Counted from the first letter of the stretch, positions 44,796 to 54,214 are shown. The stretch is DNA of 64,000 nucleotides from Geitlerinema sp. PCC 7407 (GCF_000317045.1 NC_019703.1:4596934-4660933); one strand, 5' to 3'. The notes: generated by a model not told the origin, from the letters alone. Made by a program: numbers and translations.

Positions 44796-45248
44796 CGGAA
44801 TTTCGCCTCCTTCGAGCATCCGGCTATTCGCGTTGAGTAGATGCCTTTCTTCTGAGAATCATTGCAATTTTTCTAGATATTTATTCATGCATTGCAACTC
44901 AAAGATCGCGCTTCTTTACACAAGCCTTCGAGCAGTCTAATGTCCTGTCCCAAGAAATGAACTTCTATTAAATGAACCCCGCCCTGAGAAGGCAAAGTGA
45001 TAGTCTGAAAACGAACCGCAGATTTGCACTATTCCCTTCAATTTCCGAGCATTTTTTCGCTCACTTCTATTTTAAGCGGTTCAGTTTCTGAGAGATTCTA
45101 GGCCGATTTGAGCTTTCATCTTCAAGGGCTTGAGCTGCACGATTTGACTGAAATCCAGCAGTTCTAAAACGCCCCGAAGCTCCTAGGCAGCAGTGAGTAA
45201 TCACTCTCTTAGCGGTCTCTCGCCACTCACCTCACTGGGCAATGTCCA
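44796..45248. other. Divergent intergenic region with a Fur-like site
   Basis: AT-richer than its surroundings. TGAGAATCATTGCAA (44853-44867) matches the Fur 7-1-7 box at about 11 of 14 positions and lies ~60 bases before the DUF2808 start. Otherwise I see no gene or known RNA. Confidence 0.4.
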
Positions 45249-45761
45249 ATGGCTACTGTGCGATTTGACCTCCACCGCCCGAACTGGCAAACCCTGATTT
45301 TGTTCACCCTTGGTTTTTGGCTGAGCGGTAGTTTGCTGGTGGACCTGCTGATCATGCCGGGGCTGTACTGGTCGGGCATGATGACCGAGCCCGGATTTGC
45401 GATCGCGGGTAACTTGATTTTCGGCATTTTTAACCGCATTGAGCTGCTGTGCGCTGCTGTGGTGCTGACGGGGTTGTTGACCCTGCTCCAAGACATGAGC
45501 CACCTCAGCCGCCGGTATCTGCGCTGGGCGATCGCCCTGGGCGTCGCGCTGCTGATCGTGCCGCTGATGTACACCTACGCGCTGACGCCGACCATGTCGG
45601 CCATGGGCCTCCAGCTCAACCTGTTTGAGACCTTTAGCGCCCCCGCCGCCATGAACAGCATGCACCAGAGCTACTGGCTACTGGAAATCTGCAAGCTGAC
45701 CGGCATCGGCCTTTTGCTCAATGGCTGCTTCCAGCGCTTTGGCGACAGCTCCCTGGTCTAG
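45249..45761 (+). CDS. Four-TM membrane protein (DUF4149-like)
   Basis: 170 residues with four TM helices (~17-38, ~54-82, ~92-112, ~145-160). Conserved-looking features are LVDLLIMPGLYWSGMM after helix 1 and a polar loop rich in Met and Asn (TMSAMGLQLNLFETFSAPAAMNSMHQSYW) before helix 4. The layout resembles the DUF4149/TMEM205 type. The role is unknown. The start ATG is at 45249. Confidence 0.75.
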   Translation: MATVRFDLHRPNWQTLILFTLGFWLSGSLLVDLLIMPGLYWSGMMTEPGFAIAGNLIFGIFNRIELLCAAVVLTGLLTLLQDMSHLSRRYLRWAIALGVALLIVPLMYTYALTPTMSAMGLQLNLFETFSAPAAMNSMHQSYWLLEICKLTGIGLLLNGCFQRFGDSSLV

Positions 45762-45815
45762 ACCCTAGGCACGCTCGCGGTTCTCCAAGTTTCGTGTTTG
45801 TTTGAGTGCTTGTTA

Positions 45816-46133
45816 CTAATTTCGGGGCCCTTGGGACATCGTTTCTGATGCATCAGGGGCTTCTTTTTGTGGCCATAGCAGGCGCAGGGCCATGATCGCA
45901 AAGCCAGCGGCCGCGATCGCCTTCACCACCCGAGTCGGCAGCAGGTATCCGGTCCCGCCGCCCACCAGCACCCCCAGGAAGCTGGCCACCAGCAGCGCCG
46001 CCGCCGCCCCAAAGAACACGGCCTTCGGAGACTTCGTGCTCCCGCCCAGGGCGATCGCCGCCAGCTGGCTTTTGTCTCCCAGCTCAGAAATAAAGACCGT
46101 CGCAAAGCTCAGTCCCAGCAGTTGCCAGTCCAT
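45816..46133 (-). CDS. TMEM165/GDT1 family cation transporter, half-size subunit
   Basis: 105 residues from ATG 46133, which has CCGGAG nine bases upstream. One GDT1 repeat (UPF0016): the signature ELGDKSQLAAIALG, then three TM helices. Full-length GDT1 proteins have two such repeats in one chain and export Mn2+ or Ca2+ in exchange for H+. The gene upstream on the same strand encodes the other repeat, so the two should form a heterodimer. Confidence 0.9.
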   Translation of the reverse strand: MDWQLLGLSFATVFISELGDKSQLAAIALGGSTKSPKAVFFGAAAALLVASFLGVLVGGGTGYLLPTRVVKAIAAAGFAIMALRLLWPQKEAPDASETMSQGPRN

Positions 46134-46164
46134 AGCAAAATTCTCCGGAGTCAGCGCAATCAAT

Positions 46165-46599
46165 CTAGGCAGCGGTCACAATATCGAACACCAGCCACAC
46201 CGCCAACGACAGCAGGATGCAGCCCGCCGCCGTTTCTAGGGCGCGCGGCGACACGCGGGAGGCCAGCCAGCGCCCCAGCAGCACCCCCGCCAAGCTGGTA
46301 GAAATCAGCGCCAGAGACGCCCCCGCAAACACAATCCAGGGAGCCTGGGACTCGGCGCTCATCAGCAGGGTTGTGAGCTGGGTTTTGTCGCCAATCTCCG
46401 CCAAGAAAATGGTGACGAAGGTGGAGCCAAACACCTGCAAACTCTGCCGCATCTGGGATGAATCAGTCGATTTGGCGCTATCTTGGGGCGCTGCTGGCGC
46501 GATCGCCTCTTCAGGAGCAAGGGTCACTGCTGCGTTAGGCGCCGACCAGGATTCAGCGGCCAGGGATTCGGACGGGCGTGCAGAGGAAGTCACAGGCAA
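46165..46599 (-). CDS. TMEM165/GDT1 family cation transporter, partner subunit
   Basis: 144 residues. The N-terminal ~50 residues are a charged, Ala/Ser-rich cytoplasmic extension. The GDT1 repeat follows: STFVTIFLAEIGDKTQLTTLLMSA with the EIGDKTQ signature, then two or three TM helices. It stops ~30 bases before the start of the second subunit. In cyanobacteria related full-length proteins (Mnx) export Mn2+ into the thylakoid lumen or out of the cell; a Mn2+ role here is inference. Confidence 0.9.
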   Translation of the reverse strand: MPVTSSARPSESLAAESWSAPNAAVTLAPEEAIAPAAPQDSAKSTDSSQMRQSLQVFGSTFVTIFLAEIGDKTQLTTLLMSAESQAPWIVFAGASLALISTSLAGVLLGRWLASRVSPRALETAAGCILLSLAVWLVFDIVTAA

Positions 46600-46725
46600 T
46601 GGTTGGCTAAAAGCTTTTCATTTTCATTTCATTATTAATGGCCGGATAGGGGAATGACAAGGGGAGATTTCCCAGACGGGGCGATCGCCGATGGTTTCTC
46701 TCTGGGGCTCTGGAACAGCAGCGCG

Positions 46726-47076
46726 TCAAAGACCAATTTCGCGGTCAAAGCGAAGCATTTCGAGGCTGCGATCGCCGTAGACTCCTTCGATCTGCTGGCG
46801 GCAGCAGTCAATGGCAAAGTCGTTGACCTCGTCGGCTTCGATGCCGTACATATCCTGGAAAATGTCGGGCTGCACGCGGCAAAAGCGGGGCCGATCGTCA
46901 TAAATCTGGCACTGCCGCGTATTGTGGTCAAAGTTGATGCACCAGCCATCTTCCCCCACCATGCTGAGGTACAGCATTAGCTCCTCTGAGGAGAGATATT
47001 CGCCGAGGTCCGGTCGATCAGCGGGGTCAAGATGGCAACAAGCCCCACATTGTTTGACGCATTGCCAAGTTGCCAT
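46726..47076 (-). CDS. YkgJ family cysteine-cluster protein
   Basis: 116 residues. CVKQCGACC at the N-terminus, GWCINFDHNTRQCQIYDDRPRFCRV in the middle, and DCCRQQ near the end make up the eight-cysteine set of the family, which binds zinc or an Fe-S cluster. The exact role is not known. It ends 127 bases before the start of the GDT1 genes on the same strand. Confidence 0.9.
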   Translation of the reverse strand: MATWQCVKQCGACCHLDPADRPDLGEYLSSEELMLYLSMVGEDGWCINFDHNTRQCQIYDDRPRFCRVQPDIFQDMYGIEADEVNDFAIDCCRQQIEGVYGDRSLEMLRFDREIGL

Positions 47077-47560
47077 GGTGGTTGATTGTGTCCTGGATAT
47101 TGCAAAGGTGGCCGAGAAACCGCGATCGCGCTGGGCCAGGACAGCTCTGCAACAGGCTGGGGACGCTGGCGGCGATCGCCTCGCTACCCTATCGCAATTT
47201 TGCGTCCGCAGACAGGGGCAACTCCCCGAACCTTCGGGGATTCGGCGATGCCAAAAGGCCGTAGAATTCGGGGATAGAAAGGGCGATCGCCCGGGAGTTT
47301 TTTGCCGAAAAGTTGCTCAATGTTTGCGGCAATGGGCAAATCCAAAGGCCGAAAAAAGGGCCAGAGAAGTGACCAAAAACATGCGCTCAGCCGCAGAATT
47401 TGAAGAATCTTTGCGAAAGAGCGCAGCTCGTTTACATTAGTTTTTAGCGTTTTGTAAATTTCCTTAAAAAAATTCCGCGATCGCCCGGTATGATCAAGCA
47501 CGGGCAGCTGAATATCTTGCGTTTTAATTGTGACTTTGTTTGATTGACTTGGGAGGAGAC
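47077..47560 (+). other. Intergenic region upstream of psb30
   Basis: Holds three HIP1 sites and a small hairpin CCCCGAACCTTCGGGG (47224-47239). A candidate psb30 promoter is TTTACA (47431-47436), 16 bases, TGTAAA (47453-47458). A long plus-strand open frame crossing the YkgJ gene and this region is not protein-like. Confidence 0.4.
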
Positions 47561-47692
47561 ATGGACTTTCTGACTAGCTTTGCTGGTGGCGTCAATTGGG
47601 AAGCCTTGATTCAAGTTTCGTTGGTCGGTCTCATCATGATCTCTGGGCCGGTCGTGATCTTCTTGCTGGCGGCTCGCGGCGGCAACCTCTAA
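47561..47692 (+). CDS. psb30: Photosystem II protein Psb30 (Ycf12)
   Basis: A 43-residue one-TM protein: it starts MDFLTSFAGGVNWEALIQV and ends in LLAARGGNL. The ending ARGGNL and the central hydrophobic helix with ISGPVVIFLL are the hallmark of Psb30/Ycf12, a peripheral subunit of the photosystem II core next to cytochrome b559. GGGAGGAGA sits eight bases upstream as a strong ribosome binding site. It is followed by an intrinsic terminator at 47849. Confidence 0.93.
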   Translation: MDFLTSFAGGVNWEALIQVSLVGLIMISGPVVIFLLAARGGNL

Positions 47693-47848
47693 GGGCCGTC
47701 ATCCCTTCTAGACTGGCCTGAGGGTTTGAAACGAAACCGTCGAGCCTTGTTGCCAGTTGTACCGTCACCAACCAGACACCAAAACCCGCTCTCTACTTCG
47801 CTATAAGAGGGAGTTGGTGAACTTGCTGAAATTCCAGAATTGCAACGA

Positions 47849-47873
47849 AACCCGGCATCTGTCGGGTTTTTTT
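47849..47873 (+). terminator. Intrinsic terminator after psb30
   Basis: AACCCG-GCATCTGT-CGGGTT followed by a run of T, 157 bases after the psb30 stop and 18 bases before the convergent cyclase stop. Confidence 0.75.
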
Positions 47874-47890
47874 GTGGGAATGAGGCGGCG

Positions 47891-50491
47891 CTATTTCTGG
47901 GTCATGGTGTGGACGCCGTCCCAGGAGGCCGGGGGCGGCGACAGGAGGTAGGCGTGGGCGCGCTCGAGGTGAATGGCGGCAGCGCGATCGTCAGGCCGTC
48001 GCTGCAAAACCTGCTCAAATTGCGCGATCGCCGCCTGGAAGTCTCGGTTTTGGTAGGCGGAGCGGCCCGCATTGTAGAGCGCCAGCAGTTCGTGAAACGG
48101 GCTGTCGAGGGGCTGCTGGCGATCGCCGATCAGTTCGTAGATGCTCACCGCCTCTTGCTTGCCCTTGACGCGGATTTTGTCGAGTTCGCGCACCCAAATG
48201 CGATCGCGGCACAGGCGATAGGTAAACTCGCTCAAAATAATGTCGCAGCCGTACTCCTTCGTGACGCTTTCGAGGCGCGAGCTCAGGTTCACCCCGTCCC
48301 CGATCACCGTGTAGTCCATACGTTTTTGGGAGCCGATGTTGCCCGAAACCACCTCCCCCGAGCTAATGCCGATCCCGATGCGAATTTGGGGCTGATCGAG
48401 CCGTCCCCGATTAAATTCCTCAAGACGTCGCCGCATGTCTAGGGCCGCCAGCACGCTCATCAGCGCGTGGTTTTCCAACGGCAGCGGCGCCCCAAAGACC
48501 GCCATCAAGGCATCCCCGATGAACTTGTCGAGGGTGCCCTCGTGGTTGAACACCGCCTCCACCATGGTCTCGAAATACTGGTTGAGCAGGGACACCACCT
48601 TGTCCGCTTCCAGGTTCTCCGTCAGGGTGGTGTAGCCGCGAATATCCGAGAACAGGATGGTCACATCCCGCCGCTCTCCGACCATCAGGGCGTCGTCCCC
48701 GAGGGCCATGACCCGCTCGGCGACTCCCGGCGTCATGTAGCGGTACATCGTGGTTTTCATGCGCTTTTCTTGGCTGATGTCCTCGAGGACGATCAGGCCG
48801 CCTCGCACCCCGCCATCGGGGTCCGTCAGGGGATTCACCGTTAAGTTGATGCTGCGCTCGATTTCCCGCACTTCGTCCTGGGGCAGGGTCGGCGGCATGG
48901 TGTAGCCGTGGATTTCGTAGGGTTTATCGAGGGGCGGCAGGTTCCAGCTCAAGAAGCGATCGGGATGGGCGCGATCGCGTATCGCCAAGATCACCATTCC
49001 CTCGTCCTGCTCAGCCCCGGGCGATCGCCCGTTGTCTTCCTGGGGCGGTTCCTCCAGCGTGTAGAGCCCCACCGTCAGCCCCTGCTCCGGCACATAGTGC
49101 CGCGCGCCGCAGGTCAGGCTGTCCATCAGGCGCATTTGCAGATTCTCGATGGGCACCACCTCCCACACGAGGCGGCCCACCAGCTGGCGCTCCCAGAGAT
49201 GTTCTGCCGAGCGGGAGCCCTGGCGCACCGGACAGCCCAGCAGCTCCAGCGCCGCCCCGTTGATCGTGACAATGCGCCCCTGCAAGTCGGTGGAGATCAC
49301 CGCATCCGAGAGGCTCTGCAAAATGTCTTTTTGGTACTGCTTCTCCTGCAAGACGCTCTCGAAAAGCTGGGCATTTTCCAGGGCGATGCCCGCCTGGATA
49401 TTGAAAGCCCGCATAAACTCCTCATCGGAGCTGGTGAAGCTGCCCTGCTGCTTGTTAATGAGCTGGGTGACGCCGATCAGGTCGCCTTCCGAGTTAAACA
49501 CCGGCATGCACAGCAGGCTGCGGGTTTTGTAGCCGGTGCGGCGATCGGTGGTCGGGTCAAAGCGGGGATCTTCGTAGGCGTTTGGAATATTCAAAGTTTG
49601 GCCCGTGGAGGCCACATAGCCCGCAATGCCGCGATCGGCGGGAATGCGGATCTCGATGGATTCCTGGCCGTCGGCTTTGGCGACCTTGGACCACAGTTCG
49701 TGGCGATCGCGATCGAGCAGAAACAGGGTGCTGCGGTCCGCCTGCATCAGCAGGCGCGCCTCATTCATCACCGCCCGCAGCGTCCTTTCCAGATCAAGGC
49801 TCTGGGCCAGGCAGGACGTCGCCTTCAGCAGCGCCGCTACCCCTTTTTGGTTGCGCGCCGCGATGTAGAACGTGTTGCAGCTCTCCAGAATGATGCCGAT
49901 TGACAGGGCAAATTCCCGAAAAAGCTGCTCATCCTGGGCGTCAAAGGGCAAATCCGTCAGCTTGTTGAGCAGCTGCACCACGGCCACCACCTGGCCCTGC
50001 TTGCTAAAGATCGGCATGCAGAGAATATTGCGGGTGCGGTAGCCGGTCTGGCGATCGACCTCTGGGTTAAACAGCGGGTGGGCGTAGGCGTCGGGGATGT
50101 TGAGCCCCTCGCCGCTGGTCGCCACGTGGCCCGCAATGCCCGCATCAATGGGGATCCGGATTTCGAGGGGTTTCTCGCCTTCCCCTTGGGCCAGCTTGGC
50201 CCAGAGCTGCTCCTTCTCGTGATCGGCCAAGAAAATGGTGGTGCGATCAGCTTGGAGAATCTGGCCAATTTTCAGCGTGAAGGCCTCTAGAATCTCCTCG
50301 AGCATGACTTCTAGGGCTTCGTTGTTGATCAGATCGATCGCCCGCAGAAAATGCTCAAACTCGCGGGTAATCTGCTCTAGCAACGCCACGAACTGCGCCA
50401 CGGGCAAGTCTCGGACCCGATCCGTCAGATTGCCTTGGCGGTTGGCCAGGGACAGCGTGGCCAGCATGTTACCCGAGAAAGAGGAGGTCAT
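47891..50491 (-). CDS. GAF-GAF-PAS adenylate/guanylate cyclase with TPR-like tail
   Basis: About 866 residues. Two GAF domains (~60-215 and ~225-385) each carry the NKFDE-type nucleotide-binding signature (LLNKLTDLPFDAQDEQ; LINKQQGSFTSSDEE). A PAS domain follows (LQSLSDAVISTDLQGRIVTINGAALELLG), then a class III cyclase domain: ILFSDIRGYTTLTE (metal Asp), KFIGDALMAVFGAPL (second metal Asp), VIGDGVNLSSRLES. The C-terminal ~60 residues look TPR-like. The layout is that of cyanobacterial CyaB1/CyaB2 cAMP synthases, where cAMP binding to GAF activates the enzyme. The start MTSSFSG was chosen; a TTG at 50509 is possible. Confidence 0.9.
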   Translation of the reverse strand: MTSSFSGNMLATLSLANRQGNLTDRVRDLPVAQFVALLEQITREFEHFLRAIDLINNEALEVMLEEILEAFTLKIGQILQADRTTIFLADHEKEQLWAKLAQGEGEKPLEIRIPIDAGIAGHVATSGEGLNIPDAYAHPLFNPEVDRQTGYRTRNILCMPIFSKQGQVVAVVQLLNKLTDLPFDAQDEQLFREFALSIGIILESCNTFYIAARNQKGVAALLKATSCLAQSLDLERTLRAVMNEARLLMQADRSTLFLLDRDRHELWSKVAKADGQESIEIRIPADRGIAGYVASTGQTLNIPNAYEDPRFDPTTDRRTGYKTRSLLCMPVFNSEGDLIGVTQLINKQQGSFTSSDEEFMRAFNIQAGIALENAQLFESVLQEKQYQKDILQSLSDAVISTDLQGRIVTINGAALELLGCPVRQGSRSAEHLWERQLVGRLVWEVVPIENLQMRLMDSLTCGARHYVPEQGLTVGLYTLEEPPQEDNGRSPGAEQDEGMVILAIRDRAHPDRFLSWNLPPLDKPYEIHGYTMPPTLPQDEVREIERSINLTVNPLTDPDGGVRGGLIVLEDISQEKRMKTTMYRYMTPGVAERVMALGDDALMVGERRDVTILFSDIRGYTTLTENLEADKVVSLLNQYFETMVEAVFNHEGTLDKFIGDALMAVFGAPLPLENHALMSVLAALDMRRRLEEFNRGRLDQPQIRIGIGISSGEVVSGNIGSQKRMDYTVIGDGVNLSSRLESVTKEYGCDIILSEFTYRLCRDRIWVRELDKIRVKGKQEAVSIYELIGDRQQPLDSPFHELLALYNAGRSAYQNRDFQAAIAQFEQVLQRRPDDRAAAIHLERAHAYLLSPPPASWDGVHTMTQK

Positions 50492-50813
50492 GGAGATAGG
50501 AAAACCCAAGAGCCAACGAAAACCGCAAGCAACCGTGGCGATCGCGCTCTGAGGAACGCTAGGGTGAGGTCAACCGGCATCTCCCTTCGTCGACGGGAAA
50601 TACCCCTGCGATCGCCCACACTCGCCATTCGAGCCAAGATCTACCAGAGCCAATCACTATCAGCAGGGGAAGAATGCGTCGGGTTGCGAACCTTGGTAAA
50701 CCAAGATTTCGCCCTGATTAAAATCTGTCAATTCTGGTAAACCTTCCCTTGCTATTAAATACCATACTCGTTTGGGAAGCCGCGCTGCTGACTACCGTTA
50801 CGCCCCCAGGACC
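50492..50813 (+). other. Intergenic region, no gene seen
   Basis: Divergent region between the cyclase and the zinc-ribbon gene. It contains one small hairpin CTTGG-TAAA-CCAAG (50692-50705) and an AT-rich TATTAAATACCAT stretch that may be the promoter of the zinc-ribbon gene. Confidence 0.35.
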
Positions 50814-51167
50814 ATGCACTGTCCCCGCTGCCATCAGTCCGTTAGCCGTCAGGCCATTCACTGTCCCCACTGCGGCCTCACCCTCAAGGCCCACGGTCAT
50901 CCCGGCATCACGCTCCACCGAGCCACCGACGCCGCCTCGCTGTGCGCCACCTGCACCTACGACGCCGACGACACCTGCAACTTTCCCCAGCGGCCCCACG
51001 CTCAAACCTGCACGCTCTATCACGACGTTGCTGAGCCCCTCGTCCAGGACGTCCTGCCCCCCGCTCCCCTCGGCGTCAGGCTCCAGCGCTGGCTGCGCCG
51101 CTATGGCATCTGGGCCATTGTGATGGCGATCGCCTTGATTAGCGTCGCGATCGCCTTGCTGCCCTAG
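50814..51167 (+). CDS. Zinc-ribbon membrane protein
   Basis: 117 residues from MHCPRCHQSV. Two CxxC pairs (CPRC, CPHC) form an N-terminal zinc ribbon. A second set of cysteines (CATCTYDADDTC ... CTLYH) may form another metal site. The C-terminus is one TM helix (IWAIVMAIALISVAIALLP), so the ribbon would face the cytoplasm as a tail-anchored protein. Function unknown. It is convergent with nblS two bases apart. Confidence 0.8.
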   Translation: MHCPRCHQSVSRQAIHCPHCGLTLKAHGHPGITLHRATDAASLCATCTYDADDTCNFPQRPHAQTCTLYHDVAEPLVQDVLPPAPLGVRLQRWLRRYGIWAIVMAIALISVAIALLP

Positions 51168-51169
51168 CC

Positions 51170-53185
51170 TCAGCGGTTCGCCGGCAGCGAATCATTCACC
51201 GCCGTCTCGATCGTGTCTACATCCGCCTGGATCCGGCCCTCTTCCACCGCCGACGGCAGATCGCAGGCCGGGGCGCGATCGAGCAGCAGGCTGTCGTCGT
51301 AGGCCGACAGATCAAACCAGAATGTCGTCCCCACGCCCACCTCGCTGACCAGGTGCATCAGGGTGTGGTGCTTCTCCATGATGTTGCGCACGATCGACAG
51401 GCCCAGGCCCGTTCCTTCCAGGGTGTGGACGCGGTTCTCCACCCGGAAAAAGCGGTCAAAAATCGCCGTCTGGTCTTCCAGATCGATGCCAATGCCCGTA
51501 TCGGACACCTCGATGCGCACATGGCCCAAATTGAGGTGATCCGGCCGCACCTGCATGTCCAGCCAGTAGGCGCGGATCGCCACCTTGCCCCCCGACTTCG
51601 TAAACTTCAGCGCGTTGCCCACCAGATTGGCAAACACCTGCAACAGCAGGTCATAGTTGCCATAGACCGCTGGCAGATTCGGCTCAATCTCTTGCAGCAG
51701 CTCGATCCCCTTGTCGCGGGCGTTGAGCTGGTAGGTGCGCAGGGTCTGCTCGATGGGCTGACTGATGTCCACCGGCTCGAAGTGATAGCGCTTCGCCGAC
51801 TCCAGGCGCGACAGGTCGAGGACATCGTTCACCAGGCGGGTTAGGCGATCGGTTTCGCGGTTGGCCGTCTCCAGAAACTCGCAGCGCTCCTCCTCGGTCA
51901 GGTCATCGCCAAACTCGTGGAGCGTCTCGATAAAGGACTTGATGTTAAACAGCGGCGTGCGCAGCTCGTGGGAGACGTTGCTGATAAACTGGCTCTTCGC
52001 CTCGTTGAGCTCGACCTCGCGGGTGATGTCCTGAATGGTCATCGCCACGCTTTTGACGTTTTCGCGGTACTGGTCGAGGACCGTGGTCAGCAGCACCCGC
52101 ACCGTGCGGCTGGTGGGCTCCGTCAGGGTCACCCGAAACTCAGCCCCTTCGCGATCGCCCTGGGCCAGCTGATACAAGGGCCGGGTCAGCTCTGCCTTGA
52201 GGGCCTGGGGCAAGTGGTAGAGGACATTTTCGCCGGCGATCGCCTGGGCATCCCAGCCAAACATGCGGCTGGCATTGGGGTTGACCAAAATCACGCGCAG
52301 ATTGGGGTCCAGCAGCACTGCTCCATCAGCGATCGTCGAGACCAGAGTTTCCAGCTTCGCCTTCTCCGCCGTCAGCTCCTCGATGTTTTGCTCCTCGTAG
52401 CGCTCTAGGCGCTCCGCCATCTCATTGAAGCTGTAGATCAGCTCCCCCAGCTCGCCCCCCAGGGGCAAATCGACTCGCTGCTTGAAATTGCCCGCCGCGA
52501 TATTTTTTACGCCGACCAGGAGCTCTTTGATCGGCTTAGTGATCGTCAGGGCGTTAAACACCGCGCCCAAAATCACCATCACCCAAATCGAGACAAACAC
52601 CGCAATGGTCACATCTCGCGTCAAGTGGGACGACGTGACCACCGTCGGATTGGGGTTGATGCCCAAGGCCACCACGCCCAAATATTTCCCCTCGTGGATC
52701 AGCGGCACAAACACATCCGCCACCTCGCCATCGGGCGTCAGGTGCTGGCGGACCAGGGGCTCTTCCCACTTGGTGGTGTAGTTTTCTGGCAGCTGGATGC
52801 GGCGCTGGATCGTCAGGGAGTTTTGGACCTCAGATTCCGAAAACGGAATCCCCAAAAAGATTTCGCCATCTTGATCGGCATAGAGCATGTAGCGAATGCT
52901 CGTGGTGCTGCTGTAGAAGCGATGGGAAAATCGCGCTACCTCGGTGAGCTGGTCATCCGCCACCAGCGGAGCCACGTTCGCGGCCAGCAGCAGCCCCAAG
53001 TCGCGGCCAAAGCGGGTATCGCTCAGGCGCGCGTCCTGCTGGATGGTGTTGACGGCCCAAAACGTCAAGCCACTCATGATGAGGGAAACCACCAGGGTGG
53101 CAGCCGCCATGAGCTTGGTCTGAAGGGTAAACTCTGACCACCAGCGGGCAATGATGTCTTTGAGGGTCTTAAAGAGAGTCAGCAA
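51170..53185 (-). CDS. nblS: Two-component sensor histidine kinase NblS (Hik33-type)
   Basis: 671 residues. TM1 (~25-46), periplasmic sensor domain (~47-190), TM2 (~190-213), HAMP (~214-266, ITKPIKELLVGVKNIAAGNF), PAS (~275-390), and kinase core: phosphorylated His406 in ISNVSHELRTPL, N box NLVGNALKFTKSGG, DTGIGI, and GTGLGLSIV. This domain order and the sequence identity of the linker match NblS/Hik33 (DspA), the conserved cyanobacterial kinase for high light, nutrient and redox stress, which pairs with the RpaB/SrrA regulators. These are not in the window. Confidence 0.93.
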   Translation of the reverse strand: MLTLFKTLKDIIARWWSEFTLQTKLMAAATLVVSLIMSGLTFWAVNTIQQDARLSDTRFGRDLGLLLAANVAPLVADDQLTEVARFSHRFYSSTTSIRYMLYADQDGEIFLGIPFSESEVQNSLTIQRRIQLPENYTTKWEEPLVRQHLTPDGEVADVFVPLIHEGKYLGVVALGINPNPTVVTSSHLTRDVTIAVFVSIWVMVILGAVFNALTITKPIKELLVGVKNIAAGNFKQRVDLPLGGELGELIYSFNEMAERLERYEEQNIEELTAEKAKLETLVSTIADGAVLLDPNLRVILVNPNASRMFGWDAQAIAGENVLYHLPQALKAELTRPLYQLAQGDREGAEFRVTLTEPTSRTVRVLLTTVLDQYRENVKSVAMTIQDITREVELNEAKSQFISNVSHELRTPLFNIKSFIETLHEFGDDLTEEERCEFLETANRETDRLTRLVNDVLDLSRLESAKRYHFEPVDISQPIEQTLRTYQLNARDKGIELLQEIEPNLPAVYGNYDLLLQVFANLVGNALKFTKSGGKVAIRAYWLDMQVRPDHLNLGHVRIEVSDTGIGIDLEDQTAIFDRFFRVENRVHTLEGTGLGLSIVRNIMEKHHTLMHLVSEVGVGTTFWFDLSAYDDSLLLDRAPACDLPSAVEEGRIQADVDTIETAVNDSLPANR

Positions 53186-53387
53186 AGCAAACCTACGACC
53201 TACGCAAAAACAAACGAGGGATTAAAATCCGGTGTCGCTTGGGTTTTACATTCCCCTTATTGTGGCACGTTGGCCACGGGGCACCCAAGATTCGGGGTGT
53301 CTCCGGGCGATCGCCCTGGTCAAATCGTCGCCAACCAAGCAGTCTGAAGAAATGGCACCATAAGGGATCGGTACTGGAAAAATTGAC

Positions 53388-54149
53388 ATGGGCGAACCAA
53401 TTGTTTTGTTGTCCAAGCGAGAGCTGGAAAAAATGCGGGCGGCGGGCAGTCTCGCGGCGGAGCTGCTCGATCACCTCGCGCCAATGATCCAACCCGGCGT
53501 GACGACGCTCGAAATCAACGACGAGGCGGAGCGCTGGACCAAGGCTCACGGCGCGGTCAGTGCGCCGCTGGGCTACCACGGCTTTCCCAAGTCAATTTGC
53601 ACCAGCATCAACGAGGTGGTGTGCCACGGCATCCCTAGCAAGCAGCAGGTCTTGCAGGACGGTGACATCATCAACGTGGACGTGACGCCGATCCTCGATG
53701 GCTACTACGGCGACGCGTCCCGGACATTCTTTGTGGGGACCCCCTCCCCCGTCGCCAAAAAGCTGGTGGACGTGACCGAGGAGTGCCTGCGCCGGGGCAT
53801 CGAGGCGGTCAAGCCGGACGCTCGGATCGGCGATATTGGGGCGGCGATCCAGGAGTATGCCGAGGCAGAAGGCTTCTCGGTGGTCCGGGATTTCGTGGGT
53901 CACGGCATCAACCGCATTTTTCATACGGAGCCGCAGGTGCCCCACTACGGGACGCGGGGCAAGGGGCGCCGCCTGAGACCGGGCATGGTCTTTACGATCG
54001 AGCCGATGATCAATGAAGGCACCTGGGAAGTCGAGGTGCTGGAGGACGAGTGGACGGCGGTCACCCTCGATCGCAAGCTGTCGGCTCAGTTTGAGCACAC
54101 CATCGCGGTGACGGAGGACGGCTACGAGATTTTGACGCTGCGGCGCTAG
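53388..54149 (+). CDS. map: Methionine aminopeptidase, type I
   Basis: 253 residues. Removes the initiator Met from new proteins. The metal ligands can be seen: Asp in NVDVTPILDGYYGDASRTF (both Asp), His in GHGINRIFHTEPQVPHYG, Glu in FTIEPMIN, Glu in FEHTIAVTEDG. VCHGIPS is the substrate-pocket His. No N-terminal zinc finger, as in most bacterial forms. Confidence 0.96.
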   Translation: MGEPIVLLSKRELEKMRAAGSLAAELLDHLAPMIQPGVTTLEINDEAERWTKAHGAVSAPLGYHGFPKSICTSINEVVCHGIPSKQQVLQDGDIINVDVTPILDGYYGDASRTFFVGTPSPVAKKLVDVTEECLRRGIEAVKPDARIGDIGAAIQEYAEAEGFSVVRDFVGHGINRIFHTEPQVPHYGTRGKGRRLRPGMVFTIEPMINEGTWEVEVLEDEWTAVTLDRKLSAQFEHTIAVTEDGYEILTLRR

Positions 54150-54214
54150 GGAGCGGGCGATCGCCGTCTGAAAGTCCCGGGGCGATCGCAGACACACTCT
54201 CTCAAAATGCCGAC

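Noticed and set aside
46600-46725. Possible Mn2+ riboswitch (yybP-ykoY) before the GDT1 genes
   Set aside because: I looked for the conserved paired loops on the minus strand and did not find them.
46922-47440. Plus-strand open frame of 172 codons across the YkgJ gene and the psb30 upstream region
   Set aside because: It is antisense to YkgJ, has no family-like segment and no good start site.
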